This document shows positions 8,575 through 16,415 of a stretch of 64,000 bases of DNA, piece after piece (the first letter of the stretch is position 1; every line of letters starts with the position of its first letter). Position numbers and translations under genes: made by a program. The notes below the pieces were generated by a model, which made no database searches, was not told the origin of the DNA, and saw only the letters and a program-made list of their open reading frames with translations. This stretch comes from Levilactobacillus wangkuiensis. Its GTDB lineage: Bacteria; Bacillota; Bacilli; Lactobacillales; Lactobacillaceae. The stretch is from the NCBI RefSeq assembly GCF_016861605.1, contig NZ_BOLM01000003.1:1-64000 (forward strand), read 5' to 3'.

Positions 8575-8833
8575 TGAGCCGCAGGACGGGTGAAAATGGG
8601 TACGCAAACGTCAGTGACCAGAGGCGGATCAAGGTTCCCAGCTGTGTCGATGGCGTTAGCTGAGGTTCCTCACTCAGCTTAGGCCATGGGGCGACCTTTG
8701 AGACCGATTCTCAGGCTCAAAGTCGAGGTGGAAGACCGCCCCTCAGGCTGGAACCGGCCCCACAGCAGGGCACCTTGAATCCGCCGCCGGGAACGGCTGG
8801 CTGTTGCCGCTCCCATTTTCACCCGCCCGGAGA
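8575..8833 (+). repeat. Cloverleaf repeat, family A (full)
   Basis: Outer stem GTGAAAATGGG with CCCATTTTCAC; long inner stem starting GGCGGATCAAGG with CCTTGAATCCGCC; arm 1 GCGTTAGCTGAG with CTCAGCTTAGGC (T-T mismatch); arm 2 CTTTGAG with CTCAAAG; arm 3 holding AGACCG...GGCT. The longest intact copy in the window, about 125 nt upstream of the LCP gene. Confidence 0.85.
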
Positions 8834-8956
8834 CGTATACAACGACTTAACCCGCCAGATAAGATTTGGTTAAAAGACTACCTAATTAGGTAAAGGTCGC
8901 CGCCATTTGCCACGTAAATGACTATACTTGTCAGCGTATAAGGGGGAGGAATCATC

Positions 8957-9952
8957 ATGCAAAACGTACCATTGCCGCCACGGGGACGGCATTTTACCAG
9001 TCGGCGGCACCGGGGACGCCACATCCTTTTGACCCTGCTCGCCCTCTTCCTAGTGGGCGGCGGACTTTACGGGTGGCACGCATGGCATACCGCTCAACAG
9101 ACCTTTTCAAAGACCTATCACGCCGTGGGCAAGCCCAGCGATACCACCATTACCAGCGGCAAGCCCTTTGCCATTCTTCTGCTAGGCACCGATACCGGCG
9201 CGCTGGGACGGACCCAGGTCGGTCGGACCGACACCATGATAGTTGCCACAATTAATCCGCAGAAGCAGACGGCCAAGCTGACCAGCATCCCCCGGGACAC
9301 ACTGGTCAATATTTACGGCAGTCAAAATGACGAGGAAAAAATCAACGCCGCTTATCCACTCTATGGGGCTAAAACCACGATTCAGACCGTGGAGCACCTG
9401 GTCAACATCCCCATCCACTACTATGTACTCCTGAACATGGGCGGCCTGGAGAAAATGATCAACGCGGTCGGCGGCGTCACAATTAATCCGCTACTGACCT
9501 TCCACTATCAACAAGCCAACGTCACCAAGGGCGTCAAGATTCACCTAAACGGCGCCAGCGCCCTGGCCTACTCCCGGATGCGTGACCAGGACCCACTGGG
9601 CGATTACGGCCGCCAAGCCCGCCAGCGCCAAATCATCAAGGCATTGGTGCTAAAGGAAGCCAGCCTGAGTTCGGTTCTGCGCTACCAAACGGTTTTGAAG
9701 TCGCTCAACAGTAACCTGCAAACGAATCTGACCTTCGACGACCTAATGTGGCTCCGCACCAAGGATGGCCACACCAGCCGCCACATCGAATCCCAAACGC
9801 TGCAGGGCCAACCGGCCACCATCAACGGCATCGACTACCAAATCGCCCCACAAAGTGAGATCACGAAGGTCTCAACAGGTCTCCGCCAAGCACTAGGCTT
9901 AGCCACCACCAGCACATTTCAAACGGATGCGTTGGACCCAATTGGCTTTTAA
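8957..9952 (+). CDS. LCP (LytR-CpsA-Psr) family wall-polymer ligase
   Basis: 331 aa. A short basic cytoplasmic tail, one membrane helix (about residues 25-45, ILLTLLALFLVGGGLYGW) and an extracellular LCP domain: LLLGTDTG, then GRTDTMIVATINP with the conserved Arg and Asp, LTSIPRDT, and YSRMRDQDPLGDYGRQARQR carrying the phosphate-binding Arg residues. LCP proteins attach teichoic acids or capsular polymers to peptidoglycan from undecaprenyl-pyrophosphate donors. The ribosome-binding site is an unusually G-rich GGGGGAGG, which could pair with the C-rich motif of the two predicted sRNAs in this window. It stands alone, ending in a convergent terminator. Confidence 0.93.
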   Translation: MQNVPLPPRGRHFTSRRHRGRHILLTLLALFLVGGGLYGWHAWHTAQQTFSKTYHAVGKPSDTTITSGKPFAILLLGTDTGALGRTQVGRTDTMIVATINPQKQTAKLTSIPRDTLVNIYGSQNDEEKINAAYPLYGAKTTIQTVEHLVNIPIHYYVLLNMGGLEKMINAVGGVTINPLLTFHYQQANVTKGVKIHLNGASALAYSRMRDQDPLGDYGRQARQRQIIKALVLKEASLSSVLRYQTVLKSLNSNLQTNLTFDDLMWLRTKDGHTSRHIESQTLQGQPATINGIDYQIAPQSEITKVSTGLRQALGLATTSTFQTDALDPIGF

Positions 9953-10009
9953 AGGTCCTTGAGGACAAGCTAAAGTTCTCATCGTCTTGAAGCGAAAATA
10001 ACTGATAAA

Positions 10010-10052
10010 AAATGCAGACTGGCAATTTCTATGAAATTGTCGGTCTGCATTT
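10010..10052. terminator. Bidirectional terminator between LCP and DUF1129 genes
   Basis: Stem of about 20 bp (AAATGCAGAC...CAATTTC with GAAATTG...GTCTGCATTT, loop TAT) with A and T tracts on both sides, placed between convergent genes. Confidence 0.9.
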
Positions 10053-10134
10053 ACTTTGTTTACATTTAATTGTTAAAGAACTATATCCAATGGTAAACAA
10101 CCGGTCCATCCGGCCAACTAAATCAGAGACGATC

Positions 10135-10190
10135 AAGAGCGACCAGAAGCGGGTCAAGGTTCCCCGCTGTGTCGATGGTGTTAGCTGAAC
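10135..10190 (+). repeat. Cloverleaf repeat fragment, family A left end
   Basis: GCGACCAGAAGCGGGTCAAG, then CGCTGTGTCGATGGTGTTAG matches the left half of family A, then similarity stops inside arm 1. A decayed or recombined copy next to a full one. Confidence 0.6.
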
Positions 10191-10257
10191 CATTAATTAT
10201 CCGCTTAAAATTAAGCTTACTATGGAAGCACACCCAGCTACTCCGACTTAAACCAGA

Positions 10258-10478
10258 ACTCGGTTAAAAATCAACCGCAGCCGCAGGAAGCCAGGGATGG
10301 AGTCAGCTGTGTCGATGGCGTTAGTTACCGTTCTTGGGTAACTTACGCCATGGGACGACTTTGGAGACAGGCTGGTTTTGCCAGGCTTCAAAGCGAGCTG
10401 GAAGACCGCCCTTTGGCTGGAGGCGTTCCCCACAGCAGGCGGAATCCCTGGAAGCCGGAGGCGGCTATTTTTAACCAG
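10258..10478 (+). repeat. Cloverleaf repeat, family A/C variant
   Basis: Outer stem AACTCGGTTAAAAA with TTTTTAACCAGTT; arm 1 ATGGCGTTAGTTACC with GGTAACTTACGCCAT (single T-T mismatch); arm 2 CTTTGGAGAC with GCTTCAAAG; arm 3 AGACCG...GGCT. Its right end touches the stop codon of the DUF1129 gene at 10479, so it forms that gene's 3' UTR before the terminator at 10010-10052. Confidence 0.8.
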
Positions 10479-11303
10479 TTACTCTGATTTAGTTTGGCGG
10501 AGTTGCCAGATGTGCCAGCCGATGATTAGGATGCTAGCATCCGCCAGCACCGTTCCCAATGCAATCAACAGGTTCCCCGCGGAGGTTACCATCAACCCGG
10601 AGGTCAACGGGAACCGCGCCAGTAAGCCCAGCAGCGTCGTAATCCACAGGCTCCCCAGAATGGCGGGAAACCAAGAATCCGCGTGACGCCGGTGATGCCA
10701 CCAGGTCAGACCAGTGACGGCCAGGGCAAAGACTAATAGGAACACACTACCGCCAACCCGGGTCAGGTAAATCAGCCCTCGCGCCGGGACGACTCGTGCG
10801 GCCAGCCACGTCGCGAGAAACAACGCGACAACGATGACCAGCCAACCGACTAGCTGCATTTGTGACGTCACCCGCCCGGCCAACCAGATACCTAGAATCA
10901 TGGCAATCACGAAGATGCCAAACTGTACCGTAATCAACAGGCCTTGTAGCGGCACGGCTGGTAAAATCGCTGCGGGTAAAACAACCCCTAAGATGAAGAT
11001 TAAGACAGGCACCAATAAGTCCCAGGTCAGCCACGCGGGTTTAGCCGTCGAAGCCGCCCCTACTTGGTTAGCGATGGTCTGCGGGTCCGCCCCGAAAAAG
11101 TCTCGGGCGGATTGTTCTTTTGACTGGGCCACTAATAAATTGGGCAAGACTTCCCGTAATTTTCGCTGGAGGGTATCCTCGTTAGCGAACTTGGGCTGTT
11201 GCCGCAAGGCCGTCACCAAGTCATCCCAGTAAGCCTGATTTTCTGGCGAAAGTTGCTCGCGTAATGCTTGATTTTGTTCCGCAATCGATAAGCGTTCTGC
11301 CAA
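10479..11303 (-). CDS. DUF1129 family membrane protein
   Basis: 274 aa. The soluble N-terminal part (AERLSIAEQNQALREQLSPE, then LVTALRQQPKFANEDTLQRK) is the DUF1129 signature; it is followed by six or seven hydrophobic segments from about residue 95 to the end. I chose a TTG start at 11303 because GAGAGGAG lies 8 nt before it; a longer reading starts at another TTG at 11330 without a ribosome-binding site. The family is common in lactobacilli and its role is unknown. It ends LRQTKSE directly against a cloverleaf repeat. Confidence 0.85.
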   Translation of the reverse strand: MAERLSIAEQNQALREQLSPENQAYWDDLVTALRQQPKFANEDTLQRKLREVLPNLLVAQSKEQSARDFFGADPQTIANQVGAASTAKPAWLTWDLLVPVLIFILGVVLPAAILPAVPLQGLLITVQFGIFVIAMILGIWLAGRVTSQMQLVGWLVIVVALFLATWLAARVVPARGLIYLTRVGGSVFLLVFALAVTGLTWWHHRRHADSWFPAILGSLWITTLLGLLARFPLTSGLMVTSAGNLLIALGTVLADASILIIGWHIWQLRQTKSE

Positions 11304-11382
11304 GATTGCCACTCCTCTCGTTTCACTCAATATTCCCCATGATAGGGAAGTTTCCCCCGGAATACCACTGATTTATCGCGGC

Positions 11383-11739
11383 CTAGTGAAAGATCCAGCC
11401 GAGCCAACCACCACCGGCCGCCAATATCAGGCCACCGCCGACACTGAGTAAGAGATACAGCGTCATGGCACCATACCGGCGTTGGTCCGCCAGCATGATG
11501 ACCTCGTGACTGAAGGTTGAATAGGTCGTGAAGCCACCTAGGACCCCGGTTCCAAGTAAAACAGCGGTTAAATTAGTTGCTTGCCAACCGGTTAAAAAAC
11601 CTAACAATAGGCACCCCAACCAGTTGATCAACAGCGTGGCGAGTGGCCACCGATTGCCATGATAGGACTGCACCAATCGCGTCATTCCGTAGCGGCCCAA
11701 AGCCCCCACGGTCGCGCCCAGGCCAGCCACTGCGGCCAT
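11383..11739 (-). CDS. crcB: Fluoride channel subunit CrcB/Fluc, second gene
   Basis: 118 aa, four membrane segments. Fluc motifs: GALGRYGMTRL near the N-terminus, LLINWLGCLLLGFL (conserved Asn of the pore), and GFTTYSTFSHE (the TT-STF phenylalanine-box region). It exports fluoride passively. Starting at the ATG at 11739 removes a 38-residue non-membrane extension; GGAGG lies 7 nt before, and the ATG shares its A with the upstream gene's TGA stop, so the genes are translationally coupled. Two unlike CrcB genes side by side suggest a heterodimeric channel. Confidence 0.93.
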   Translation of the reverse strand: MAAVAGLGATVGALGRYGMTRLVQSYHGNRWPLATLLINWLGCLLLGFLTGWQATNLTAVLLGTGVLGGFTTYSTFSHEVIMLADQRRYGAMTLYLLLSVGGGLILAAGGGWLGWIFH

Positions 11740-12131
11740 CACTCTTCCTCCAAGTGGAACGTCCACCAGCGCCGGGCAATCCACACACCCAGGGCACTGC
11801 AAATCATCCCACCAATGACGGTGATCAGCACGTAACTGATGGCCGCTAGCCACCGTTGTTCACTCATCAACCGCACGGCGTCGACGCTAAACGTCGAGAA
11901 GGTCGTAAACGCCCCGACGCCACCGACACCTAAACCCACGGTCACGGCTTCCGGCCACTGAGCCGTCAGGCGTTTGGCATGAGACAGCCAAGCCAATAGC
12001 CCACTACCGATCAAGTTAATCAAGATCGTCGCCCAGGGAAATCCGGACGTCGCGGGTAAAGCCTGCCCCACCAGGTAGCGCCCACTGCCCCCAAGAAAGG
12101 CAAAAACAATAATTGCAAACACGTTAGCCAT
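11739..12131 (-). CDS. crcB: Fluoride channel subunit CrcB/Fluc, first gene
   Basis: 130 aa, four membrane segments. Motifs: GGSGRYLVGQAL, ATILINLIGSGLLAWL (pore Asn), GVGAFTTFSTFSVDAV (TTFSTF). The ATG at 12131 has GGAGG in front; the open frame runs to 12254 without a better start. Coupled to the second crcB by a 1-nt overlap. I found no fluoride riboswitch consensus upstream; instead a short terminator-like hairpin and a TACAAT -10 box lie just before the gene. Confidence 0.93.
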   Translation of the reverse strand: MANVFAIIVFAFLGGSGRYLVGQALPATSGFPWATILINLIGSGLLAWLSHAKRLTAQWPEAVTVGLGVGGVGAFTTFSTFSVDAVRLMSEQRWLAAISYVLITVIGGMICSALGVWIARRWWTFHLEEE

Positions 12132-12160
12132 TTGCTGGCCTCCTCCAAAAGTATCTTTCC

Positions 12161-12191
12161 ATTGTACCAAAAAAGCCGCCATCAAGGCGAC
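12161..12191 (-). promoter_or_regulatory. Terminator hairpin abutting the crcB promoter
   Basis: On the minus strand a 6-bp hairpin (GTCGCC with GGCGGC, loop TTGAT) runs into six Ts at 12174-12169, and a TACAAT -10 box preceded by TGG (extended -10) follows at 12166-12161. The hairpin probably ends transcripts from the trxA/cstR side, including the repeat at 12353-12534, and crcB starts anew just after it. Confidence 0.6.
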
Positions 12192-12352
12192 TTCTGGTGA
12201 AACTAGTTTAGATTGAGTACGAGTTGGCCGAGAAAATTTGAAGCAGTAGATCAATCAGCCAGATTCATTCGCAACTCAAATCACAAATCAATTGTCAATT
12301 CAGCCACAATCAATGTCAAATAACGAAGACATTGTCCTGGATTAAACCCACG

Positions 12353-12534
12353 TTAGCCGCAGGGCTGGTGAAAATGGGCTCAGCCGTGGGAGTTCCCTTA
12401 GCGGGGGGACCCGCTTAGGGAACTGCTATCTTTGAGACGCGTTTCTCAGCGGCTCAAAGTAAGTCTGGAGACCGCCTTTCGGCTCCAGACGTGCGCCCAC
12501 AGCGCCACGGCCCATTTTCACCAGCCCGGAGGCG
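12353..12534 (+). repeat. Cloverleaf repeat, family B
   Basis: Closing stem GTGAAAATGGGC with GCCCATTTTCAC; arm 1 AGTTCCCTTAGCGGG with CCCGCTTAGGGAACT (T-T mismatch); arm 2 TTTGAGAC...GGCTCAAA; arm 3 CTGGAGACCGCC...GGCTCCAG. It starts 12 nt after the stop codon of the CsoR-like gene and lies before the hairpin at 12169-12191, so it should be transcribed as 3' UTR. Confidence 0.85.
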
Positions 12535-12546
12535 ATAACAACGACC

Positions 12547-12810
12547 TTAGTGCGTCTTAACAACCAAATCAAGCGCTGTTTGTAATTCATGTTGCTGGTC
12601 TTCGCTGAGCTGGTCATCCGCGATGCACTGCTTGACGTTTTCAGCAACGACGACCCCAATCATGCGCTCCACGCCGGAACGAACGGCGGCGAGTTGCGTC
12701 AGGATGTCCTGACATTCCCGACCGTCATCGACCATCTTCAGGATGCCCTGTAGCTGGCCGTCCGCTCGCCGAAGCCGATTCTTTAATTGACTGGACGTTG
12801 TTTGAACCAT
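12547..12810 (-). CDS. CsoR/CstR (DUF156) family repressor, probably CstR-like
   Basis: 87 aa, all-helical DUF156 fold. Cys33 (GRECQDILTQL) and Cys62 (VVAENVKQCIADD) occupy the two Cys positions of the family with the usual spacing of 29. The residue four before the second Cys is Asn58, where copper-sensing CsoR has His, so copper sensing is unlikely and a persulfide-sensing CstR-type role fits better (inference from family rules). Context agrees: it is coupled to thioredoxin (start shares one base with the trxA stop) and follows a CoA-disulfide-reductase-family enzyme. A GC-tract palindrome before trxA is its likely operator. Confidence 0.85.
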   Translation of the reverse strand: MVQTTSSQLKNRLRRADGQLQGILKMVDDGRECQDILTQLAAVRSGVERMIGVVVAENVKQCIADDQLSEDQQHELQTALDLVVKTH

Positions 12811-13142
12811 TAAGCACTCACCTCAGTTAATTTTTCGTCGATGTACTTCTTGAGCGCGGCCTTCGGGTGAAAGCCCACAACCTTTTCCGTTGGCATCCCG
12901 TTCTTAAAGATCACCAATGACGGAATGCTCATGATGCCTAGAGATTGGGCCAGGTCTTGGTTCTGGTCGACGTCGAGGGACGCAAACTTCACTTGGTCAC
13001 CATAGGCTTCGTCTAAACTTTCCAGAACAGGTGTCTGCATTTTACATGGCCCACACCAGTCAGCCCAAAAGTCCACGACCGTGACCGCGGTGTCATCACC
13101 AATGTGTTCAAAATCCTTACTTGTAATTGCTTGCATGTTCAT
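12810..13142 (-). CDS. trxA: Thioredoxin
   Basis: 110 aa with the active site WCGPC (about residues 31-35) in VDFWADWCGPCKMQ and the cis-Pro loop IMSIPSLVIFKNG. It reduces cytoplasmic protein disulfides and, in sulfur-stress operons, persulfides. GAGGAGG lies 4 nt before the ATG at 13142 and 10 nt before an in-frame ATG at 13136; either could be the start. The stop codon overlaps the start of the CsoR/CstR-like gene by one base, so the repressor is made with thioredoxin and probably controls it through the palindrome at 13178-13193. Confidence 0.95.
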   Translation of the reverse strand: MNMQAITSKDFEHIGDDTAVTVVDFWADWCGPCKMQTPVLESLDEAYGDQVKFASLDVDQNQDLAQSLGIMSIPSLVIFKNGMPTEKVVGFHPKAALKKYIDEKLTEVSA

Positions 13143-13177
13143 TCATCCTCCTCAGTTTCTTAATCAGTGTCATCAGT

Positions 13178-13193
13178 ATACCCCAAGGGGTAT
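13178..13193. promoter_or_regulatory. Palindromic operator for the CsoR/CstR-like repressor
   Basis: ATACCCCAAGGGGTAT is a perfect 16-bp inverted repeat of the C/G-tract kind bound by DUF156 repressors. On the minus strand its right half runs into TATACT, a good -10 box, placing the operator between the -35 and -10 elements of the trxA promoter, the position of a classic steric repressor. Confidence 0.8.
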
Positions 13194-13225
13194 GATGACG
13201 CCAGCTTTTTGTTTTCAGCGTAGCC

Positions 13226-13257
13226 AAAAAAGGCGTGACACCCGTAGGCACCACGTC
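13226..13257 (-). terminator. Terminator after the NADH oxidase-like gene
   Basis: On the minus strand GACGTGGTGCC pairs with GGTGTCACGCC (several G-T pairs), followed by six Ts. It separates the flavoenzyme gene from trxA. Confidence 0.75.
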
Positions 13258-13272
13258 TCATTTACCAATTCG

Positions 13273-14679
13273 TTAATCTTTCGTCAGTTCTGGATCTTCG
13301 TCCATACCGGCCGTCAAACGAGGATGGTTGTTCCCGCGCTTGGTTTCCTTTTCCACGGCCTGTTGTGCAACCAAATTCAAGTAGTTGAATGGGTCGTCGA
13401 AGTTCGGATTGAACAGCATGTCCACGAAGGCCAAATCGTCAATCGTGTTGCGGTTTTGAATCGCAATCGAAATGGCGTTAGCGGATTGGGCCACTTCATG
13501 TTGACTGAACAACTGCGCCCCCAAGATCCGCCGGTTTTGCCGGTTATAAACCAAGTTGATGGTCAGGTCATCGGTTGATGGCATGTAGGCTGGCCGCCAA
13601 GTGCCTTCAAACGTGACCATGTCGGCATCAAAGCCCGCGTTCAACGCGTGGTCGATGGTCAACCCGGTTGACGCCAATGTCCGCCCAAAGATTTGCATCG
13701 CGGACGTAGCTTGCGTACCCATGTACTTCTGAATGTTACCGAAGATGTTGATTCCGGCTAACATCCCTTGCCGAACAGCGTTCGTTGCCAGTGGCGTGTA
13801 AGCTGGCTTACCAGTTGGGTTAAAGTTAACCACACTGGCGTCCCCACAAGCAAAGATGTCAGGATCAGATGATTGCACGTAGTCGTTGATGATGATGGCA
13901 CCGTGCCGATCCATGTCGACCTGGCCCCGCAACAGTTCTGTGTTTGGCACAAAGCCCGTGCAGACAACGGCTAAGTCAGCGGTGAAGTCTCCGTTCGTGG
14001 TTTCGATAACTAATTCGCCGTCATCGTTCCCCGTAAATGAAGTTACCCGCCGATTCAACAACACGTTAACCCCTTTGTCTTCAAGGATGCTGACGATATG
14101 GTCAGACAAGCCCTTGTTAACGTAGTGGTTTAAGATGATGTCACGTGATTGCAGTAACTGAACTTCGTGGCCAGTCCGCGCATAACTTTCAGCTAATTCG
14201 GTTCCGATATAACCGGCACCGACAATCGCAATCCGTTTAACACCCTTAGCAGCCTTGTTAATCGCAACTGCTTGTTCATAATTCTTGCAAAGCATGACCT
14301 TATCTTCATCGATACCAAAAATAGGCGGTACCGTCACGGTTGACCCCGTCGCCATGATCAGCTTGTCGTAAGTGTCTGTGGTCACATCCCCAGACTCCAT
14401 ATCAACGACTTCGACCGACTTAGTTGCTGCGTCGATCTTAATCACGTTGTGTCGAGTTAAAACTTTTGCCCCGGCTTCCGCAAGTTGTTCAGGTGAAGAA
14501 TAGAACATGTCCTCAAGATGCTTGACTTGCCCATCAAGAAACAATGAGATCCCACATGAAAGGAAAGAGACGTTCGTATGCCGTTCGTAAATGGTCACAT
14601 CTGTGTCCGGATGATCACGCAAAATTTGTAGCGCTGCATTAGTTCCAGCGTGTGTACTACCAACAATGATGACTTTCAT
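13273..14679 (-). CDS. NADH oxidase / CoA-disulfide reductase family flavoenzyme
   Basis: 468 aa. FAD-binding N-terminus (VIIVGSTHAGTNAA), the single redox Cys of the family in SFLSCGISL (about residue 42), NADH-binding segment RIAIVGAGYIGTELAESYA (about 150-168), and DIFACGDA for FAD ribityl contact. It lacks a C-terminal rhodanese domain. Water-forming NADH oxidase (Nox), CoA-disulfide reductase and CoA-persulfide reductase share this layout and cannot be separated by eye. Adjacent thioredoxin and a CstR-like repressor argue for disulfide/persulfide reduction; the abundance of Nox in heterofermentative lactobacilli argues for NADH oxidase. AGGAGGG precedes the ATG. Confidence 0.9.
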   Translation of the reverse strand: MKVIIVGSTHAGTNAALQILRDHPDTDVTIYERHTNVSFLSCGISLFLDGQVKHLEDMFYSSPEQLAEAGAKVLTRHNVIKIDAATKSVEVVDMESGDVTTDTYDKLIMATGSTVTVPPIFGIDEDKVMLCKNYEQAVAINKAAKGVKRIAIVGAGYIGTELAESYARTGHEVQLLQSRDIILNHYVNKGLSDHIVSILEDKGVNVLLNRRVTSFTGNDDGELVIETTNGDFTADLAVVCTGFVPNTELLRGQVDMDRHGAIIINDYVQSSDPDIFACGDASVVNFNPTGKPAYTPLATNAVRQGMLAGINIFGNIQKYMGTQATSAMQIFGRTLASTGLTIDHALNAGFDADMVTFEGTWRPAYMPSTDDLTINLVYNRQNRRILGAQLFSQHEVAQSANAISIAIQNRNTIDDLAFVDMLFNPNFDDPFNYLNLVAQQAVEKETKRGNNHPRLTAGMDEDPELTKD

Positions 14680-15151
14680 GTTTACCCTCCTACATGAAAA
14701 ACGATTCTAAAGCTAGTCTACTTGAAAGTTAGCGAAAGATAAATGACTTCGTCTCGGAAAACCCGGTAAATCAGGCATTTTCCTCACACTTTCATTAAAA
14801 TGGTGAAAGCATGTGCGTTTTGCACAGAAATAATTCGCCATTAGTTTATTATTCAATAAGTAAAAATCATAAAAAGAACAGCGTCAAAATAACGAATAGG
14901 CCCACAATTGCCGGTAGTCCGCGGTTTGGGCGGTTTATCTAATCTAAGGTCTAACGTCGATACCGTAACCTGTCTACTCCGCTAGTAATCTTCTTTGATT
15001 TTGACGATTGCTGATTCATTGTCCGCAACCGGTAACAACCCAATCCTTATGGGAACCGGCTTAGTTTCATTTCTAAATTTTAGTCCCGCTGCCAGCTATT
15101 AGCCTAACCCTCACACTTTCTAGCCATTTTTTTGGAACAGTTACAATTCGC

Positions 15152-15180
15152 TTGCGAATAACTACAAGACTCGGTATTAT
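15152..15180 (+). promoter_or_regulatory. Promoter of predicted sRNA 1
   Basis: TTGCGA (15152-15157) and TATTAT (15175-15180) separated by exactly 17 bp; predicted start near 15187. No gene follows on this strand before the terminator at 15299-15335. Confidence 0.7.
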
Positions 15181-15186
15181 ACCCGT

Positions 15187-15334
15187 AGTTGGTTCGTGAT
15201 ACGTTCTGACCTTAAGCACTGTGATAGATGATAGGAATCACTGTCTATAGATGCACTCCCCCCAAAACAAGTGATTTATTAACAGATTCCTAAATAGAGG
15301 TCCTGAGTAATCCGCATGTTGCTCAGGGCCTTTT
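15187..15334 (+). ncRNA. Predicted small RNA 1 with C-rich loop
   Basis: About 148 nt from the promoter start to the terminator, without a convincing ORF. A hairpin GTGAT (15221-15225) with ATCAC (15237-15241) is possible; alternatively AATCAC (15236-15241) pairs with GTGATT (15271-15276), placing ATGCACTCCCCCCAAAAC (15251-15268) in the loop. The same GCACTCCCCC core appears in a loop of the second predicted sRNA at 17050-17189. C-rich loops that pair with Shine-Dalgarno sequences are typical of regulatory sRNAs of Gram-positive bacteria (RsaE-like logic), but I do not recognise the family. Confidence 0.6.
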
Positions 15335-15335
15335 C
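15299..15335 (+). terminator. Intrinsic terminator of sRNA 1
   Basis: GGTCCTGAGTAA pairs with TTGCTCAGGGCC (12 bp with two G-T pairs), followed by TTTTCT. Confidence 0.85.
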
Positions 15336-15371
15336 TATGCCCAAATCTCTCTGCGGGTTGTGCTTTGTCTT

Positions 15372-15640
15372 GCGCCTCCGGGCCGGTGAAAATTGAGCCG
15401 TGACGTGGTAGTTGGCCGTTCCCGGCGGCGGATTCAAGGTGCCCTGCTGTGGGGTCGGTTCCAGCCTGAGGAGCGGGCTTCCACCTCGACTTTGAGCCAA
15501 AGGACGGTCTCAAAGGTCGTCCCATGCTCTAAGCTGAGTGAGAAACCTCAGCTAAGACCATCGACACAGCTGGTCGCCTTGACCCGCCTCTGGTCACTAG
15601 CATCTACCTAGCCTGCTCATTTTCACCAGCCCTGCGGCTT
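15372..15640 (-). repeat. Cloverleaf repeat, family A (full)
   Basis: Read on the minus strand: GGCGGGTCAAGG... with ...CCTTGAATCCGCC as the long stem; arm 1 TCTTAGCTGAG with CTCAGCTTAGA; arm 2 CTTTGAGACC...GGCTCAAAG; the arm-3 AGACCG motif is altered to AGCCCG. It lies between sRNA 1 and the DedA terminator, outside any obvious transcript. Confidence 0.85.
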
Positions 15641-15696
15641 ATACTGGCTTAACCCACTCCATTTGGACATTGTTTCTAATCTCAACTATTCCTACC

Positions 15697-15740
15697 TAAA
15701 CGAGGCTCCTCACGCATTTTTACGTGAGGAGCCTCGTTTA
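15697..15740. terminator. Terminator of the DedA gene
   Basis: Perfect 18-bp stem TAAACGAGGCTCCTCACG with CGTGAGGAGCCTCGTTTA; A/T tracts on both sides. Confidence 0.92.
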
Positions 15741-15761
15741 CATCCTATTAGTATTTGTTTT

Positions 15762-16415
15762 CTAACGATTAGTCTTCACCGTCCGTGCTTCGCGGTAATG
15801 CTGCCAGCCCTGGCGCACTAAGAACGGAATCGCCAGAAGACCGATGAACAGCCACGTGAAGTTCTGGCGGATGAACGGCGTGTTGCCGAAGAAGTAGCCG
15901 ACCGCCGAACAGCTGAAGACCCAGATGAAGCTCCCCGCCAAATTGTAGAAGCGGAACTGACGCCATTTCATATCCGTGGTGCCCGCAATGATCGGCACAA
16001 ACAGCCCCACGAAGGGGATAAACCGCCCAATCAATAACGTTTGATCCTCGTTACGGGTGAAGACTGCCGTGGCCTGTTTGACCTTTTCCTCCGGTAACCG
16101 ATCGATCAGTTTTTCCTGGAGGTCACCCCACTTTAAAGTCGTGACGTATTTGACAGCCGACCCGGCCGTGGCTGCCATCGTGAACATTAAAACCAGTAGC
16201 CAAATGTTTAGCTGGGAATGCGGGTTGGCCGCAATCGACCCCACCATGAATAATAGCGATTGCCCCGGAATAAAGGAAAAAATCAACATGCCAGATTCCA
16301 AAAAAATTAAAAAGAATAGCACCGGATAGATGCCTGTTCCTAACTGGTTCGTCAGTGGCACTAACACGGTCAGCGGGTGCCAAATGACCTCCCAAATCAA
16401 CGCTATTAAACTCAT
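15762..16415 (-). CDS. DedA family membrane protein
   Basis: 217 aa, five to six hydrophobic segments. DedA hallmarks: LIFLESGMLIFSFIPGQSLL near the N-terminus (the conserved E and F-x-PG) and GRFIPFVGLFVPIIAGTTDM, with the conserved Arg and the G-x-x-x-M region. DedA proteins act in membrane homeostasis, including scrambling of undecaprenyl-phosphate or phospholipids. GGAGGGAG precedes the ATG. It is a single gene with its own terminator, flanked by the two predicted sRNAs. Confidence 0.93.
   Translation of the reverse strand: MSLIALIWEVIWHPLTVLVPLTNQLGTGIYPVLFFLIFLESGMLIFSFIPGQSLLFMVGSIAANPHSQLNIWLLVLMFTMAATAGSAVKYVTTLKWGDLQEKLIDRLPEEKVKQATAVFTRNEDQTLLIGRFIPFVGLFVPIIAGTTDMKWRQFRFYNLAGSFIWVFSCSAVGYFFGNTPFIRQNFTWLFIGLLAIPFLVRQGWQHYREARTVKTNR

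Noticed and set aside
8135-8833. CRISPR-like or tandem repeat array between luxS and the LCP gene
   Set aside because: The two repeats are in opposite orientation, belong to different families, and are not separated by regular spacers.
12132-12350. Fluoride riboswitch upstream of crcB
   Set aside because: Expected for crcB, but the conserved riboswitch core and pseudoknot pattern are not visible; only a short terminator hairpin and a promoter are.
15238-15611. Overlapping ORFs of 70-95 codons on both strands in the repeat region
   Set aside because: They read through the palindromic repeat and the sRNA terminator, have no ribosome-binding site, and similar shadow frames appear in other repeat copies; they are by-products of the repeats.
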